Source: Mesorhizobium loti (GTDB lineage: Bacteria > Pseudomonadota > Alphaproteobacteria > Rhizobiales > Rhizobiaceae). Taken from it: a stretch of 64,000 bases of DNA. Position numbers and translations under genes: made by a program. The DNA is taken from contig NZ_PJRO01000019.1 of assembly GCF_002858745.1 (NCBI RefSeq), positions 55,386-119,385 on the forward strand, in the 5' to 3' direction. This document shows, piece by piece, positions 33,565-42,182 of the stretch. Below the pieces are notes generated by a model that had not been told where the DNA came from, did not search any database, and saw only the letters and a program-made list of their open reading frames with translations. The first letter of the stretch is position 1; each line of letters opens with the position of its first letter.

Positions 33565-34369
33565 GCGGCGTCTCAACCTGTGTTTCATAGGTTGGGGCGC
33601 AATTGCTCGGCGCGTTGGCGAGCTGCTCGCCGAACGCCATCCCCAAGGCGTCAACATTGTCGCCGTGGCCTTGCGCGATCATCATCGTGATCGTGATGAT
33701 CTGCCTGCTGGCGTGCAGCTGATCTCTGAGCCTGCCGAACTGGCAGGGCTCGATCTCGACATGGTGATCGAGGCAGCAGGGCGGGACGCCGTCACAATGT
33801 GGGGCGAAGCGGCATTGCGTTGTACCGCCAGCTTCATCGTCTCGTCGACCAGCGCGTTCTGCGACGACGCGCTGCTCGATCGGCTCGTCTCGGTGGCAAA
33901 GGAGACGGGCAGCCGCATCGTCATTCCTTCAGGCGCTCTGGGCGATCTCGGCGCGCTGGCCGCTGCCGGCATCCTGCCGCTGGAAGAGGTGGTCCATACC
34001 ATCGTGAAGCCGTCGCGCGCCTGGCGCGGCACGCCGGCAGAAACGATGCTCGATCTGGAGACGCTTTCGGTCGCTTCGCCGTTCTTTGACGGCAGCGCGC
34101 GTGAGGCCGCCGACCGATTCCCGCAGAATGCCAATGTTGCGGTGATCTCCGCACTGTCAGGTATGGGCCTGGATCGCACCCGTGTCGTGTTGGTCGCCGA
34201 TCCGGCCGCGCATCGCAATGCGCACCGGGTCGAGGCCTTCGGTGCGTTCGGCCGGCTCGACCTGACGCTCGAAAACGAGCCGCTGGCCACCAATCCGAAA
34301 TCCTCGGAAATGACCGCGCTCAGCCTCGTGCGCCTTGTCGAAAACGCCGTTGCGCCGCTGGTGCGCTAG
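33545..34369 (+). CDS. Aspartate dehydrogenase-like protein
   Basis: A 274-residue protein matching the L-aspartate dehydrogenase (NadX) family: an N-terminal Rossmann domain with CFIGWGAIARRVGELL, then VIEAAGRDAV, the PSGALGDLGAL loop and the C-terminal DPAAHRNAHRVEAFGAFGRLDLTLEN segment, which carries the family's conserved His. The usual reaction interconverts aspartate and iminoaspartate with NAD(P). It overlaps the LivF gene by up to 20 bases and so belongs to the hydroxyanthranilate operon, where it may act on an amino-dicarboxylate breakdown product. An ATG two codons later (33551) is an alternative start. Confidence 0.8.
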   Translation: MVMSASERRLNLCFIGWGAIARRVGELLAERHPQGVNIVAVALRDHHRDRDDLPAGVQLISEPAELAGLDLDMVIEAAGRDAVTMWGEAALRCTASFIVSSTSAFCDDALLDRLVSVAKETGSRIVIPSGALGDLGALAAAGILPLEEVVHTIVKPSRAWRGTPAETMLDLETLSVASPFFDGSAREAADRFPQNANVAVISALSGMGLDRTRVVLVADPAAHRNAHRVEAFGAFGRLDLTLENEPLATNPKSSEMTALSLVRLVENAVAPLVR

Positions 34370-34384
34370 CAAGGAAAACCTATT

Positions 34385-35311
34385 CTAGTTGGCCCATTCC
34401 GGATCGGTGGTGAACGCGATGGTGAGCCAGCGGTCCGGTCCTTCGTCGCCGAGGGCCTCACCGACTTCATCGCGAATGATATCCCATTCCTGCAGCCTCC
34501 TGGCTGGCCAATCCGATGGCACGATGAAGAACAGTTCGATCTGCCTGCCACGGCCAACCCTGGCAACATAGGCGCGATAGTCCAGGAAGCCATGGCGCTT
34601 GACGGTTTCTTCGGCGATCCGATCGACATGACGCTTGAGGTCAGCCGGAGTGACCAGAAGAATGTCCGACAGCGCCTGCTTGATCGTGCCAAGCGGGATC
34701 GGGATGATGATCACGCAGACCACAGCGAGCACGACCGGATCGACATAAGGCGACGTCCATTCCAGGCTGGTGCCTTGCACCAGATAGCCGAAGACAAAGG
34801 CGATGAACAAGGCAGCCGTCAGGGATGCCGACATCACCCAGGCCTTGGCATCGAGCGCGACAAAATCCGATTGGATGGTGCGGTTTGCCCGGTGGCCGTA
34901 GATCGCCATGCCGATGGTCACCGCAAGGGTCACCACCGCATAGATGATTGCCTGATCGAAGTTCAGTTCGCGCCCACCTGACATGATGCTGCCGACCGCA
35001 TTGATCAAGGCATAGATCGCCGCGCCTGACAGCATGATGCCGTTGAGGCCGAGCACCATGGGTTCGAGATGCCAGAAGCCCATGGTGAAGTGTTTTACCA
35101 GCTTGCTTCTGGCCGGTCCGACTGCTGTCGAAGAGGCGATCAGATTGGCGACGAGCAGGGCAACGATCGTCATGGTTGCATCCGTCAGCGCATAGACGCC
35201 GTCGAACACGATTGCGAAGGAACCGGACAGAAGGCCGAACACGATGCCGATCACGGCAAGGACGAAGGTGACGATGATCGATATCCGGAGAACGCCCTGT
35301 TCCGTGTGCAT
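34385..35311 (-). CDS. Cation diffusion facilitator family transporter
   Basis: A 308-residue membrane protein with six predicted helices in the N-terminal two thirds and a soluble C-terminal domain, the layout of CDF exporters. The helix II motif is FDGVYALTDATM and the helix V region is LDAKAWVMSA, where many zinc exporters have HxxxD. The metal-site residues are thus shifted from the zinc type, and specificity is unclear. It converges on the aspartate-dehydrogenase-like gene and appears unrelated to the catabolic cluster. Confidence 0.82.
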   Translation of the reverse strand: MHTEQGVLRISIIVTFVLAVIGIVFGLLSGSFAIVFDGVYALTDATMTIVALLVANLIASSTAVGPARSKLVKHFTMGFWHLEPMVLGLNGIMLSGAAIYALINAVGSIMSGGRELNFDQAIIYAVVTLAVTIGMAIYGHRANRTIQSDFVALDAKAWVMSASLTAALFIAFVFGYLVQGTSLEWTSPYVDPVVLAVVCVIIIPIPLGTIKQALSDILLVTPADLKRHVDRIAEETVKRHGFLDYRAYVARVGRGRQIELFFIVPSDWPARRLQEWDIIRDEVGEALGDEGPDRWLTIAFTTDPEWAN

Positions 35312-35396
35312 CGCCGCGTCCCCGTCATCTGTTGTGGTCGTTCAGGATGTTAGCAGCAATGCCGCACGAGAGCAGGCTGGACAAGGTCCTCGTTGT

Positions 35397-36308
35397 TCAT
35401 GCGGCGGACTTGATGCCTTCATCCAGCAGCCAGCTTCGAAGCATCGCCACTTCCGGCCGCGCAAGGCTGGCCTCCGGTGTCATCATCACATAGGGCTGGC
35501 GGATCGGCAGCGAAATGCCGAAGGCATCGACGAGGCGTCCGCTTTCCAGCTCCTGCTCGACCATGAAGTCCGGCACAAGTGCAAACCCTGCGCCGGCGCT
35601 GCAGGCCTCGATCGCCAGATGCACCAGATTGAAGGAAAGCGTCGAGCGCAATTCGAGATGGCCGAATCCGGTGGCGGCAAACCAGGCCTCCCATCCTTCA
35701 TCGTGCCAGCCCGGTTCGGCAAAATCCACCTTGATCAACGGTCGCGACAACAGGTCGGCGGGCGTCGGCGCCGGCGGCAGGGTTGCCACAAGCTGCGGCG
35801 AGGCGACGACGACCAGTCGGCCGCCGATCAGCGTGTCCTGCCGGACGCCGGGGATGGTGCCGCGGCCGTGGTAGATGGCGAGATCGGGATCGCGTTCATT
35901 GGCATTCCAGCGATGCGGCAGCGCCTGCACGGCGATCTGGATGTCTGGATGCAATGCGCGAAATCTTCCAATGCGCGGCGCCAGCCATTTCGAGGCGAGG
36001 GAAAACTGGCAGCGTACCGTCACGCTGCTCGTTCCGCCTGGTGCACGCGCCGCGACCGCAGCGGAGGTGATCTGGTCGAAAATCGCGCCCAGACGCGTCG
36101 CAAAGACGCGTCCGGTTTCGGTGAGACGAACGCCATTCGCGCGTCGTTCGAACAGCGAGTCGCCGACCCAGTCCTCCAGCTGCTTCATCTGGTGGCTGAT
36201 GGCGCCTGGCGTGACGCCGAGTTCTCCGCCCGCGCGGGCAAAACTCAAATGACGCGCCGCAGCCTCGAACGCACGCAAAGCGGGGAGTGGTGGCAGGTGC
36301 CGTGACAT
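35397..36308 (-). CDS. LysR-family transcriptional regulator, GcvA-like
   Basis: A 303-residue LysR protein with the GcvA-type N-terminus (LPPLPALRAFEAAARHLSFARAGGELGVTPGAISHQMKQLEDWVG) and SLFERRANGVRLTETG. It is divergent from the M20 peptidase gene, with 91 bases between them, so it likely controls the peptidase and polar amino acid importer. Confidence 0.9.
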   Translation of the reverse strand: MSRHLPPLPALRAFEAAARHLSFARAGGELGVTPGAISHQMKQLEDWVGDSLFERRANGVRLTETGRVFATRLGAIFDQITSAAVAARAPGGTSSVTVRCQFSLASKWLAPRIGRFRALHPDIQIAVQALPHRWNANERDPDLAIYHGRGTIPGVRQDTLIGGRLVVVASPQLVATLPPAPTPADLLSRPLIKVDFAEPGWHDEGWEAWFAATGFGHLELRSTLSFNLVHLAIEACSAGAGFALVPDFMVEQELESGRLVDAFGISLPIRQPYVMMTPEASLARPEVAMLRSWLLDEGIKSAA

Positions 36309-36399
36309 TGCTGAGGCTTAATCCTATTGAGGCTAACCGAGAAAACTTTTGGTTTGCTCGCATATTCTTTGGCGTGACATCGTTCTGTCAAGAACTCAA

Positions 36400-37806
36400 A
36401 TGAGCAGGATTATGTCTCGGAATCAAACCATCACCCTTGCCACGTCCTTTGCCTCCGACGGCCGTTTCCTGTTCGACCTGCAGCGCCGTGTTGCGATCGC
36501 CACGGAAAGCCAGAGGCCTGAACGGCGTCCTGAATGCTATCGCTACCTTAATGAAATCAACGCCGATTTCGGCCGGCTCGGCTTTACCGGCGAAGTGGTC
36601 GAAAATCCTGACCCGACCGGCGGCCCACTGCTGATTGCGCGACGCGTAGAATCCGACGAATTGCCGACGCTTCTCATCTATGGCCATGGCGACGTCGTCG
36701 CGGGCATGGAAGGTTCCTGGTCGAACGACCGCGACCCCTGGCAGGTGAAGGTCGAGGGCGAGCGCATCTACGGTCGTGGAACCGCCGACAACAAGGGCCA
36801 GCATACCATCGTCATGCTCGCGCTCGAGGCCGTGCTGGCAACCCGTGGCTCGCTTGGTTTCAACACGGTTGCATTGATCGAGACTTCCGAAGAAACGGGT
36901 TCGGCCGGGCTTCGCGAAATCTGCGCCGAACACCGTTCCAAGCTGCGGGCAGACTGGCTGATTGCGTCCGATGGCCCGCGTCTCGCGCAGCATCGCCCGA
37001 CGCTGGATGGCGGAACGCGCGGAACCGCGGACTTCGACCTGGTTTGCGATCTGCGGCCCGGCGCGCATCACTCCGGCAATTGGGGTGGGCTGATCGCCAA
37101 TCCGGCTGTCATCCTTGCCAATGCGATCGCGGCTCTCGTCTCGGCCAATGGCCGCATCAATGTTCGCGGCATCCTGCCCAGCGAAATCCCGCAGAGCGTG
37201 CGGACAGCTCTCGCCAGGATCGAGCTCGAGACTGAAGAAAACGGTCCTGAACTCAATCCGTGGTGGGGTGAGCCCGGCTTGACGCCATCCGAGCGGGTCT
37301 TCGGCTGGACCGCGCTCGAAGTCCTGGCGATGACGTCGGGAAGACCCGAGCAGCCGATCAATGCGATCCCGCCGCATGCCCGTGCCCGCATGCAGATCCG
37401 CTACACGGTCGATGTCGATCCTGCGGCCTTCTTTCCGACCCTTCGGGCCTTCCTGGACGAAAACGGCTTCCACAATGTGACGATCGAACCTATGGCACAG
37501 GAGTCTGAATGGGGCGCGACCCGCCTCGATCCGGAACATCCGTTGATGCGCTGGGCCGCAGCCTCGGTCGAGAAAACGACCGGGATCGAGCCGACGATCC
37601 TGCCGAATGCCGGCGGTTCGCTGCCGAACGACTGTTTCGCCGACATCCTGGGGATACCGACGATCTGGGTGCCGCATTCCTATTCCGGGTGCTCGCAGCA
37701 TGCTCCGGATGAGCACCTGCTGCAGCCTCTGGTCGAGGAGGGGCTCGCCATCATGGCCGGATTGTTCTGGGACCTTGGTGCAGAGGGACGGCCGGAGCGT
37801 CTCTGA
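36400..37806 (+). CDS. M20-family metallopeptidase / amidohydrolase
   Basis: The ~468-residue zinc-dependent enzyme has the M20 ligands in order: HGD (LLIYGHGDVVAG), the YGRGTADNKGQH aspartate, the paired glutamates in ETSEETGSAG, SDGPR, and a late HSYSGCSQHAPDEH histidine. A dimerisation domain lies between, beginning near RPGAHHSGNWGG. Members remove N-acyl groups or cleave dipeptides and carbamoyl amino acids. The next three genes encode a polar amino acid importer, so an acylated or peptide-linked amino acid is a likely substrate. ATG at 36400 or 36412 could be the start; neither has a good ribosome site. Confidence 0.88.
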   Translation: MSRIMSRNQTITLATSFASDGRFLFDLQRRVAIATESQRPERRPECYRYLNEINADFGRLGFTGEVVENPDPTGGPLLIARRVESDELPTLLIYGHGDVVAGMEGSWSNDRDPWQVKVEGERIYGRGTADNKGQHTIVMLALEAVLATRGSLGFNTVALIETSEETGSAGLREICAEHRSKLRADWLIASDGPRLAQHRPTLDGGTRGTADFDLVCDLRPGAHHSGNWGGLIANPAVILANAIAALVSANGRINVRGILPSEIPQSVRTALARIELETEENGPELNPWWGEPGLTPSERVFGWTALEVLAMTSGRPEQPINAIPPHARARMQIRYTVDVDPAAFFPTLRAFLDENGFHNVTIEPMAQESEWGATRLDPEHPLMRWAAASVEKTTGIEPTILPNAGGSLPNDCFADILGIPTIWVPHSYSGCSQHAPDEHLLQPLVEEGLAIMAGLFWDLGAEGRPERL

Positions 37807-37835
37807 TAAACGAACAAAGGGGAGGGAATTCAATC

Positions 37836-38666
37836 ATGCAAAAGACAATCAAGAGCCTGTTGTCGGTTTTAGCGCTCGGCGCAATCCTGTGTGGACCGGC
37901 GGTGGCGCAAGATCAGGCGGAAGTGCGCATCGGCACCGATGGCGGTTATCTGCCGTGGACGTCGACGTCGCCGTCGGGTGAACTCACGGGTTTCGAGATC
38001 GACCTTGCCAAGCAGGTCTGTGACCGCATGAAGCGCAGCTGTCGCTTCACTGCCCAACCCTGGGAAGGGCAGATTCCGGCGCTTGAACAGGGCAAGTACG
38101 ACATCCTCGTCGGCGGCATTGCCATCACGCCGGAACGGCAGAAGCGGCTGGCCTTCACGCAGAGCTACGCCAACCTGCCAATCAATTTCGCCGCGGCGAA
38201 AACGTCCAGCCTGAACGGCAAGGCGAACTGGCAGGAGCTGAAGGCCGCACTTGCCGGCAAGACGATCGGTGTGCAGTCCGGCACCCAAAGCCAGAAGTTC
38301 GTGGACAACGAGCTGAAGGGCGAGGTGACGGTGAGGCTCTACGATAACCAGGACAGCCTCAACCTCGATCTCCTGGCCGGCCGGGTCGATGCGGCCGTCG
38401 CTGGGCGCTCCCCCTGGATCGCGCTGACGCGCACGCAGCAAGGCGAACCGATCGAGATCTTGTCTCCCAATATCGATTTTGAGCAGTTCAACTATCTCGG
38501 TGTCGGCGTGGGCGGGCTGATGCGCAAGGATGAAGAGGACCTGCGCAAGACATGGGACGCAGCCTTGTGCGAGCTGAAGGCATCGGGCGAGCTCAAGAGC
38601 ATTTCGGAGAAGTGGTTCGGCTTCGACGTTTCCACCAAGCCGGATGCCAAGGTGTGCGGGGCCTGA
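37836..38666 (+). CDS. Polar amino acid ABC transporter substrate-binding protein (family 3)
   Basis: A 276-residue periplasmic binding protein of the Lys/Arg/Orn/opine type. After the signal peptide (cleavage near AVAQ) it has VRIGTDGGYLPWTS, LTGFEIDLAKQVC and the DILVGGIAITPERQK motif. GGGGAGGGA lies just ahead of the ATG. It is followed by two permease genes and sits downstream of the M20 peptidase. Confidence 0.92.
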   Translation: MQKTIKSLLSVLALGAILCGPAVAQDQAEVRIGTDGGYLPWTSTSPSGELTGFEIDLAKQVCDRMKRSCRFTAQPWEGQIPALEQGKYDILVGGIAITPERQKRLAFTQSYANLPINFAAAKTSSLNGKANWQELKAALAGKTIGVQSGTQSQKFVDNELKGEVTVRLYDNQDSLNLDLLAGRVDAAVAGRSPWIALTRTQQGEPIEILSPNIDFEQFNYLGVGVGGLMRKDEEDLRKTWDAALCELKASGELKSISEKWFGFDVSTKPDAKVCGA

Positions 38667-38672
38667 CCCTGC

Positions 38673-39383
38673 ATGGGCGCGAGCGGTTCCATCATTGACC
38701 TGTTCGCCTGGGGTGGCGATGGCTGGACCAGGCCGCTGCTGACCGGCCTCGGCGTAACGATGGCATGCGCATGCATCGGCTATGTCCTGGGCGTGGTCCT
38801 CGGGCTGGCCGTGGCGTTTGCGAAGCTGGGGAGCAACCGGTGGCTTGGCGCGGCGGCGACGCTCTACACGACGCTACTGCGTGGCGTGCCGCCGCTACTG
38901 GTGATCTTCCTGCTCTTCTTTGGCACGAATGGCGCGCTGATGTGGGTGGCGCGTGGCTTCGGCTACACCGGCTACATCGAGGTCGATGCCTTCACCGTCG
39001 GCGTGATGGCTGTGGCATTCGTTTCGGCCGCCTACAGTTCGGAAGTGTTTCGCGGCGCTCATGCCGCGATCCCGGTTGGGCAATTCGAGGCCTATACGGC
39101 ACTTGGCTTGCGTCCTTTCGCCGGGCTCTGGACCGTCATCATCCCGCAGATGTTCCGGCTGGCGCTGCCGGGCCTCGGCAATGTCTGGATCATGGCGATC
39201 AAGGAAACGACATTGCTTTCGGTGATTTCTCTCGCCGAACTGATGCGGGTTGTCGGCGTCGCAGGACGCACGACCGGACAACCCTTCATCTTTTACGGCG
39301 TGGCGGCACTCGTCTATCTTGTGCTGGTGGCGATTTCCTCACGGGCATTCCACGCCCTTGAAACCAGAATGCGCTGGGCCTGA
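38673..39383 (+). CDS. Polar amino acid ABC permease, HisQ/OccQ type
   Basis: A 236-residue permease with about five helices. The ATPase-contact loop reads ALGLRPFAGLWTVIIPQMFRLALPGLGN, the EAA motif of HisQ/HisM proteins. It begins six bases after the binding-protein stop and ends two bases before the partner permease. Confidence 0.92.
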   Translation: MGASGSIIDLFAWGGDGWTRPLLTGLGVTMACACIGYVLGVVLGLAVAFAKLGSNRWLGAAATLYTTLLRGVPPLLVIFLLFFGTNGALMWVARGFGYTGYIEVDAFTVGVMAVAFVSAAYSSEVFRGAHAAIPVGQFEAYTALGLRPFAGLWTVIIPQMFRLALPGLGNVWIMAIKETTLLSVISLAELMRVVGVAGRTTGQPFIFYGVAALVYLVLVAISSRAFHALETRMRWA

Positions 39384-39385
39384 GC

Positions 39386-40141
39386 ATGGACCTCGAAACC
39401 GCTCTTCATGTGGCAACCGAACTCGCCGGGGCGATCTGGGTCACCCTGGCACTTGCCGCCGTGACACTTCCCTTTGGGTTGATCCTTGCTGGTCTCGCCA
39501 CCTGGGCAAGGCGTTCGCGCTATCGTGCCCTCAGAGGTGTTGCGTCGGCCTATGTGCTGGCATTCCGATCGATACCGCTGCTCGTGCAGATATTCGTCCT
39601 CTACTACGGCCTCAGCCAGTTCGCCTGGCTGCGCGCCAGCCCGGCTTGGATCGTGCTCAAGGATCCATTTGCCTGTGCGGTGATCGCGATGAGCGTGTGC
39701 GCCGGCGCCTATACGGCGGAGGTGATGCGCGGTGGTCTTGCCGCCGTGCCCCAGGGAGCAATCGAAGCGGCCCGGGCGCTTGGCCTTTCGAAGTTCAAGA
39801 CCTTCCTGCTGGTGACAATACCGATCGCGATACGACGCGCGCTTCCGGCCTACAGCAATGAGATCGTCGTCACGTTGAAGTCGACCTCGCTCGCCTGCAC
39901 GATCACGGTGATGGAGCTGACCGGAGTCGCCAAGGACCTGATGAGCCAGACCTTCGCCGTCATCGAAGTGTTCTGCATGGTGGCGCTCATATACCTGCTC
40001 ATCAACATGGTGCTGATCTTCCTTCTGCGCCTGGTCGAGCGGTGGCTGACGCCGCCCTATCAACGCAAGCCAATGTTTGCGAGTGCGCGCCGGGCAGTCG
40101 CAAAACGACTGTCTGCAGAGGCTGTTTCGCAAAAAGGGTGA
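39386..40141 (+). CDS. Polar amino acid ABC permease, HisM/OccM type
   Basis: A 251-residue permease with the EAA loop EAARALGLSKFKTFLLVTIPIAIRRALPAYSNE. It is the second permease of the importer. No ATPase gene follows: the next gene is a flavin reductase on the other strand, so the ATPase must be encoded elsewhere or shared with another importer. The C-terminus is basic (RKPMFASARRAVAKR). Confidence 0.92.
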   Translation: MDLETALHVATELAGAIWVTLALAAVTLPFGLILAGLATWARRSRYRALRGVASAYVLAFRSIPLLVQIFVLYYGLSQFAWLRASPAWIVLKDPFACAVIAMSVCAGAYTAEVMRGGLAAVPQGAIEAARALGLSKFKTFLLVTIPIAIRRALPAYSNEIVVTLKSTSLACTITVMELTGVAKDLMSQTFAVIEVFCMVALIYLLINMVLIFLLRLVERWLTPPYQRKPMFASARRAVAKRLSAEAVSQKG

Positions 40142-40186
40142 TGCAGGAGGCCGTCGGTGAGCTGGCCCGGTTGCCTGCCTTTGTGC

Positions 40187-40810
40187 TCAGGACCGATTGA
40201 TATCTTCGTCGGCCCAGCGTGGTCGGCGCATCTGGAACGTCTCGCTGGTCGAGAGATAGTCCATGTAGCCGAGCCGGGCGACATTCCCGGCTTTCTTCTG
40301 GTCGAAGAGCCCGTCGGTCAGCATGGCGTCATCGATATGGATGCCGACGACCTCGCCCATGACCACGAAGACACCGGCCCAGCGACCATCAAGGCCCCTG
40401 GGTTCGATGATCTCGGTCAACCGGCATTCGAGCACGGCGGGAGCGCCGGCGACATGCGGGGCGGCGATCAGCCTCGAATTCGCGGCTTCCAGCCCGGAAT
40501 AGCCGAACTCGCTGATCCCACGCGGTGCATCGACGGAGGTGGCGTTCATCTGGCGTGCGAGTTTCTCACCCACCAGGTTGACGGCGAACTCACCTGTTTC
40601 CCGGGCGAAGACGACGCTGTCCTTCTCGGCGTCGGCGGAGAACCAGACGAGGTAGGGATCGATGGAAAGCGCATTGAAGAAGGAGTAGGGCGCGAGGTTG
40701 ATCGCGCCCGACGCGCTGCGGGTCGAAATCCAGCCGATCGGCCGTGGCGACACGATCGCCTTGAACGGATCGTGAGGCAGGCCGTGGCCGTCGGATGGAC
40801 GGTAGAACAT
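40187..40810 (-). CDS. Flavin reductase-like domain protein (DIM6/NTAB family)
   Basis: A 207-residue FMN-binding split-barrel protein. The N-terminus PFKAIVSPRPIGWISTRSASGAINLAPYSFFNALSIDPYLVWFSADAEKDSV is the family signature for FMN binding. Such proteins supply reduced flavin to monooxygenases or act as oxidoreductases themselves. It follows the RidA gene by five bases in a two-gene operon that runs away from the MarR-type operator at 41302. No partner monooxygenase gene is adjacent. Confidence 0.87.
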   Translation of the reverse strand: MFYRPSDGHGLPHDPFKAIVSPRPIGWISTRSASGAINLAPYSFFNALSIDPYLVWFSADAEKDSVVFARETGEFAVNLVGEKLARQMNATSVDAPRGISEFGYSGLEAANSRLIAAPHVAGAPAVLECRLTEIIEPRGLDGRWAGVFVVMGEVVGIHIDDAMLTDGLFDQKKAGNVARLGYMDYLSTSETFQMRRPRWADEDINRS

Positions 40811-40815
40811 CAGTG

Positions 40816-41217
40816 TCAGTCCTGTCGTGCCGCGACGAGATCCGCCTCGACTTTCCAGGCCGGGTTGGCAAGGCCCATCACCACAACGGCTGTCGTTGCG
40901 GTCTGGACACCGGCGAAGACGCGATTGCGGATGCCGGCGTAAGTGATGATGTCCTCAGCCGACATGCAATAGGCGTTGAATTTGACGATATCGGCGAAGG
41001 TCATGCCTGCGGAAGCGAGGATGGCGCGGATATTTTCCATCATCTGCTCGGTCTGTTCTTCGAGGCTCTCCGGCACGGTGCCGTCCGGCCGCACGCCGAC
41101 CTGGCCGGCGACATAGAGATGGCGGCTGGCAGCAGGCACCTCGACAGCATGCGCATAGAGGTTTCGGGCAGGCGGTGCGATGGTCGCCGGATTGTGAAGT
41201 TTGTTGCTGTTGGTCAT
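40816..41217 (-). CDS. RidA/YjgF-family protein
   Basis: A 133-residue trimer-forming RidA-fold protein. It shows the family core (LYVAGQVGVRPDG, QTEQMMENIRAILASAGMTFADIVKF). The arginine that in RidA itself binds the imine carboxylate (in the ARxxVEV motif) is Thr in this protein (ATTAVVV), so it is not a standard enamine/imine deaminase. Relatives in aminophenol and nitrobenzoate pathways act as 2-aminomuconate deaminases, which would fit an island that handles aromatic amines, but this is inference. GGGAGGAT precedes the ATG. It is the first gene after the operator at 41302. Confidence 0.85.
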   Translation of the reverse strand: MTNSNKLHNPATIAPPARNLYAHAVEVPAASRHLYVAGQVGVRPDGTVPESLEEQTEQMMENIRAILASAGMTFADIVKFNAYCMSAEDIITYAGIRNRVFAGVQTATTAVVVMGLANPAWKVEADLVAARQD

Positions 41218-41301
41218 TTTTATCCTCCCTTGGAAGTCTGCAATTCACCGCGTTGCGCGGCAAAGCCCGAAGTATTCGAGATGACAGTTTAGTTGCCGAG
41301 A

Positions 41302-41317
41302 TGAACCACATAGTTCA
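41302..41317. promoter_or_regulatory. MarR-type operator copy A, TGAAC-CACATA-GTTCA
   Basis: The core TGAACCACATAGTTCA lies between the divergent RidA and MarR genes. Outer arms TTAGTTG (41290-41295 region) and CAACCAA (41324-41330) are kept at reduced similarity. It matches the core of the sites at 42133 and 60312. Confidence 0.75.
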
Positions 41318-41446
41318 CTTTGTCAACCAAATCATGTTGCGCGTAACGTGACAAAGGAGTGGATTTCCGATGACGTTTCAGGTTGAGGTGGAATTGCGCT
41401 TCCCGTTTTGGGCGGATGCGGACGGGCGCCTGCAGGGGACGAGGGA

Positions 41447-41992
41447 ATGAGTGGACCGGACAGCGGCGTCGACGATGCCGAGAACATGGCACATTTGATC
41501 GAGGCGCATGATGCGCGCGATCTGTTTTCCTTCCAGTTGCAGCGTCTTGCATCGCTTTCGAGCCGCATTGCCTTCCTGTCGATCAGCCCGCGCTACAAGC
41601 TGACGGTTCGGGAGTGGCGCGCACTTGCCGTGCTCGACTATCTCAAGGAAGCGCCGTTGCAGCTCCTGGCCAACCACAGCGGTCTTCTGAAAAGCCAGAT
41701 GAGCCGTGTCGTGTCCGGCCTCATCGATCGCAGCCTGATCAGCCGCTCCGAAAATCCCGAGGATGGCCGCAGCATCCTGCTGCGCCTCACCGGTGAGGGC
41801 AGGCAGATCGTGGCGAAGATCCTCTCCGATTCCGAACACCGCAACGAGATGATGCTCTCGAATCTCTCCTCGGAAGAGCGTTCGCAGCTTCAGAAATCGC
41901 TGCAGGCCGTCTTCAAGAGTTCGATCACCTATTACGACCAGCTTCGCCGTGAGGTCGTTGCCGCCGGCGGCGATCTCGGCGAGGAAGAGTGA
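41447..41992 (+). CDS. MarR-family transcriptional regulator
   Basis: A 181-residue winged-helix regulator. The DNA-binding domain runs through LTVREWRALAVLDYLKEAPLQLLANHSGLLKSQMSRVVSGLIDRSLISRSENPEDGRSILLRLTGEG, a typical MarR domain with the wing at EDGRS. GGGGAC precedes the chosen ATG. It is flanked by two copies of the same palindromic operator (41302 and 42133), and a third, longer copy lies at 60312, so it is the natural candidate to repress the whole island. MarR proteins in such islands often respond to aromatic acids or their CoA esters. Confidence 0.88.
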   Translation: MSGPDSGVDDAENMAHLIEAHDARDLFSFQLQRLASLSSRIAFLSISPRYKLTVREWRALAVLDYLKEAPLQLLANHSGLLKSQMSRVVSGLIDRSLISRSENPEDGRSILLRLTGEGRQIVAKILSDSEHRNEMMLSNLSSEERSQLQKSLQAVFKSSITYYDQLRREVVAAGGDLGEEE

Positions 41993-41998
41993 CAATAG

Positions 41999-42024
41999 AG
42001 CGTTTCCGCTTTAGCGGAGGCGCT
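41999..42024 (+). terminator. Hairpin after the MarR gene, resembling a repeat end
   Basis: An 11-bp stem with two G-T pairs (41999-42009 with 42014-42024) around TTTA starts seven bases after the MarR stop and is followed by a short T run at 42029-42033. The sequence AGAGCGTTTCCGC is the end module of the palindromic repeat family, so this may be a repeat fragment used as a terminator. Confidence 0.55.
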
Positions 42025-42132
42025 CACCTTTTTCTCCGCATCGCCAAGTTCCCGGACAAATCATCAGCTTGATCGCCACCGTGCAAAATATGCGGCGGAG
42101 TTGAGATATTTTCATCCAAGATAGTTGACGAT

Positions 42133-42150
42133 GTGAACTACATAGTTTAC
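42133..42150. promoter_or_regulatory. MarR-type operator copy B, GTGAAC-TACATA-GTTTAC
   Basis: The 18-base core is framed by AGTTGA (42123-42128) and TCAACT (42155-42160), forming a double inverted repeat. It lies 33 bases before the aldehyde dehydrogenase start, overlapping the expected promoter. Confidence 0.8.
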
Positions 42151-42182
42151 GAAATCAACTAAATTGGAATTGAGGAATACGG

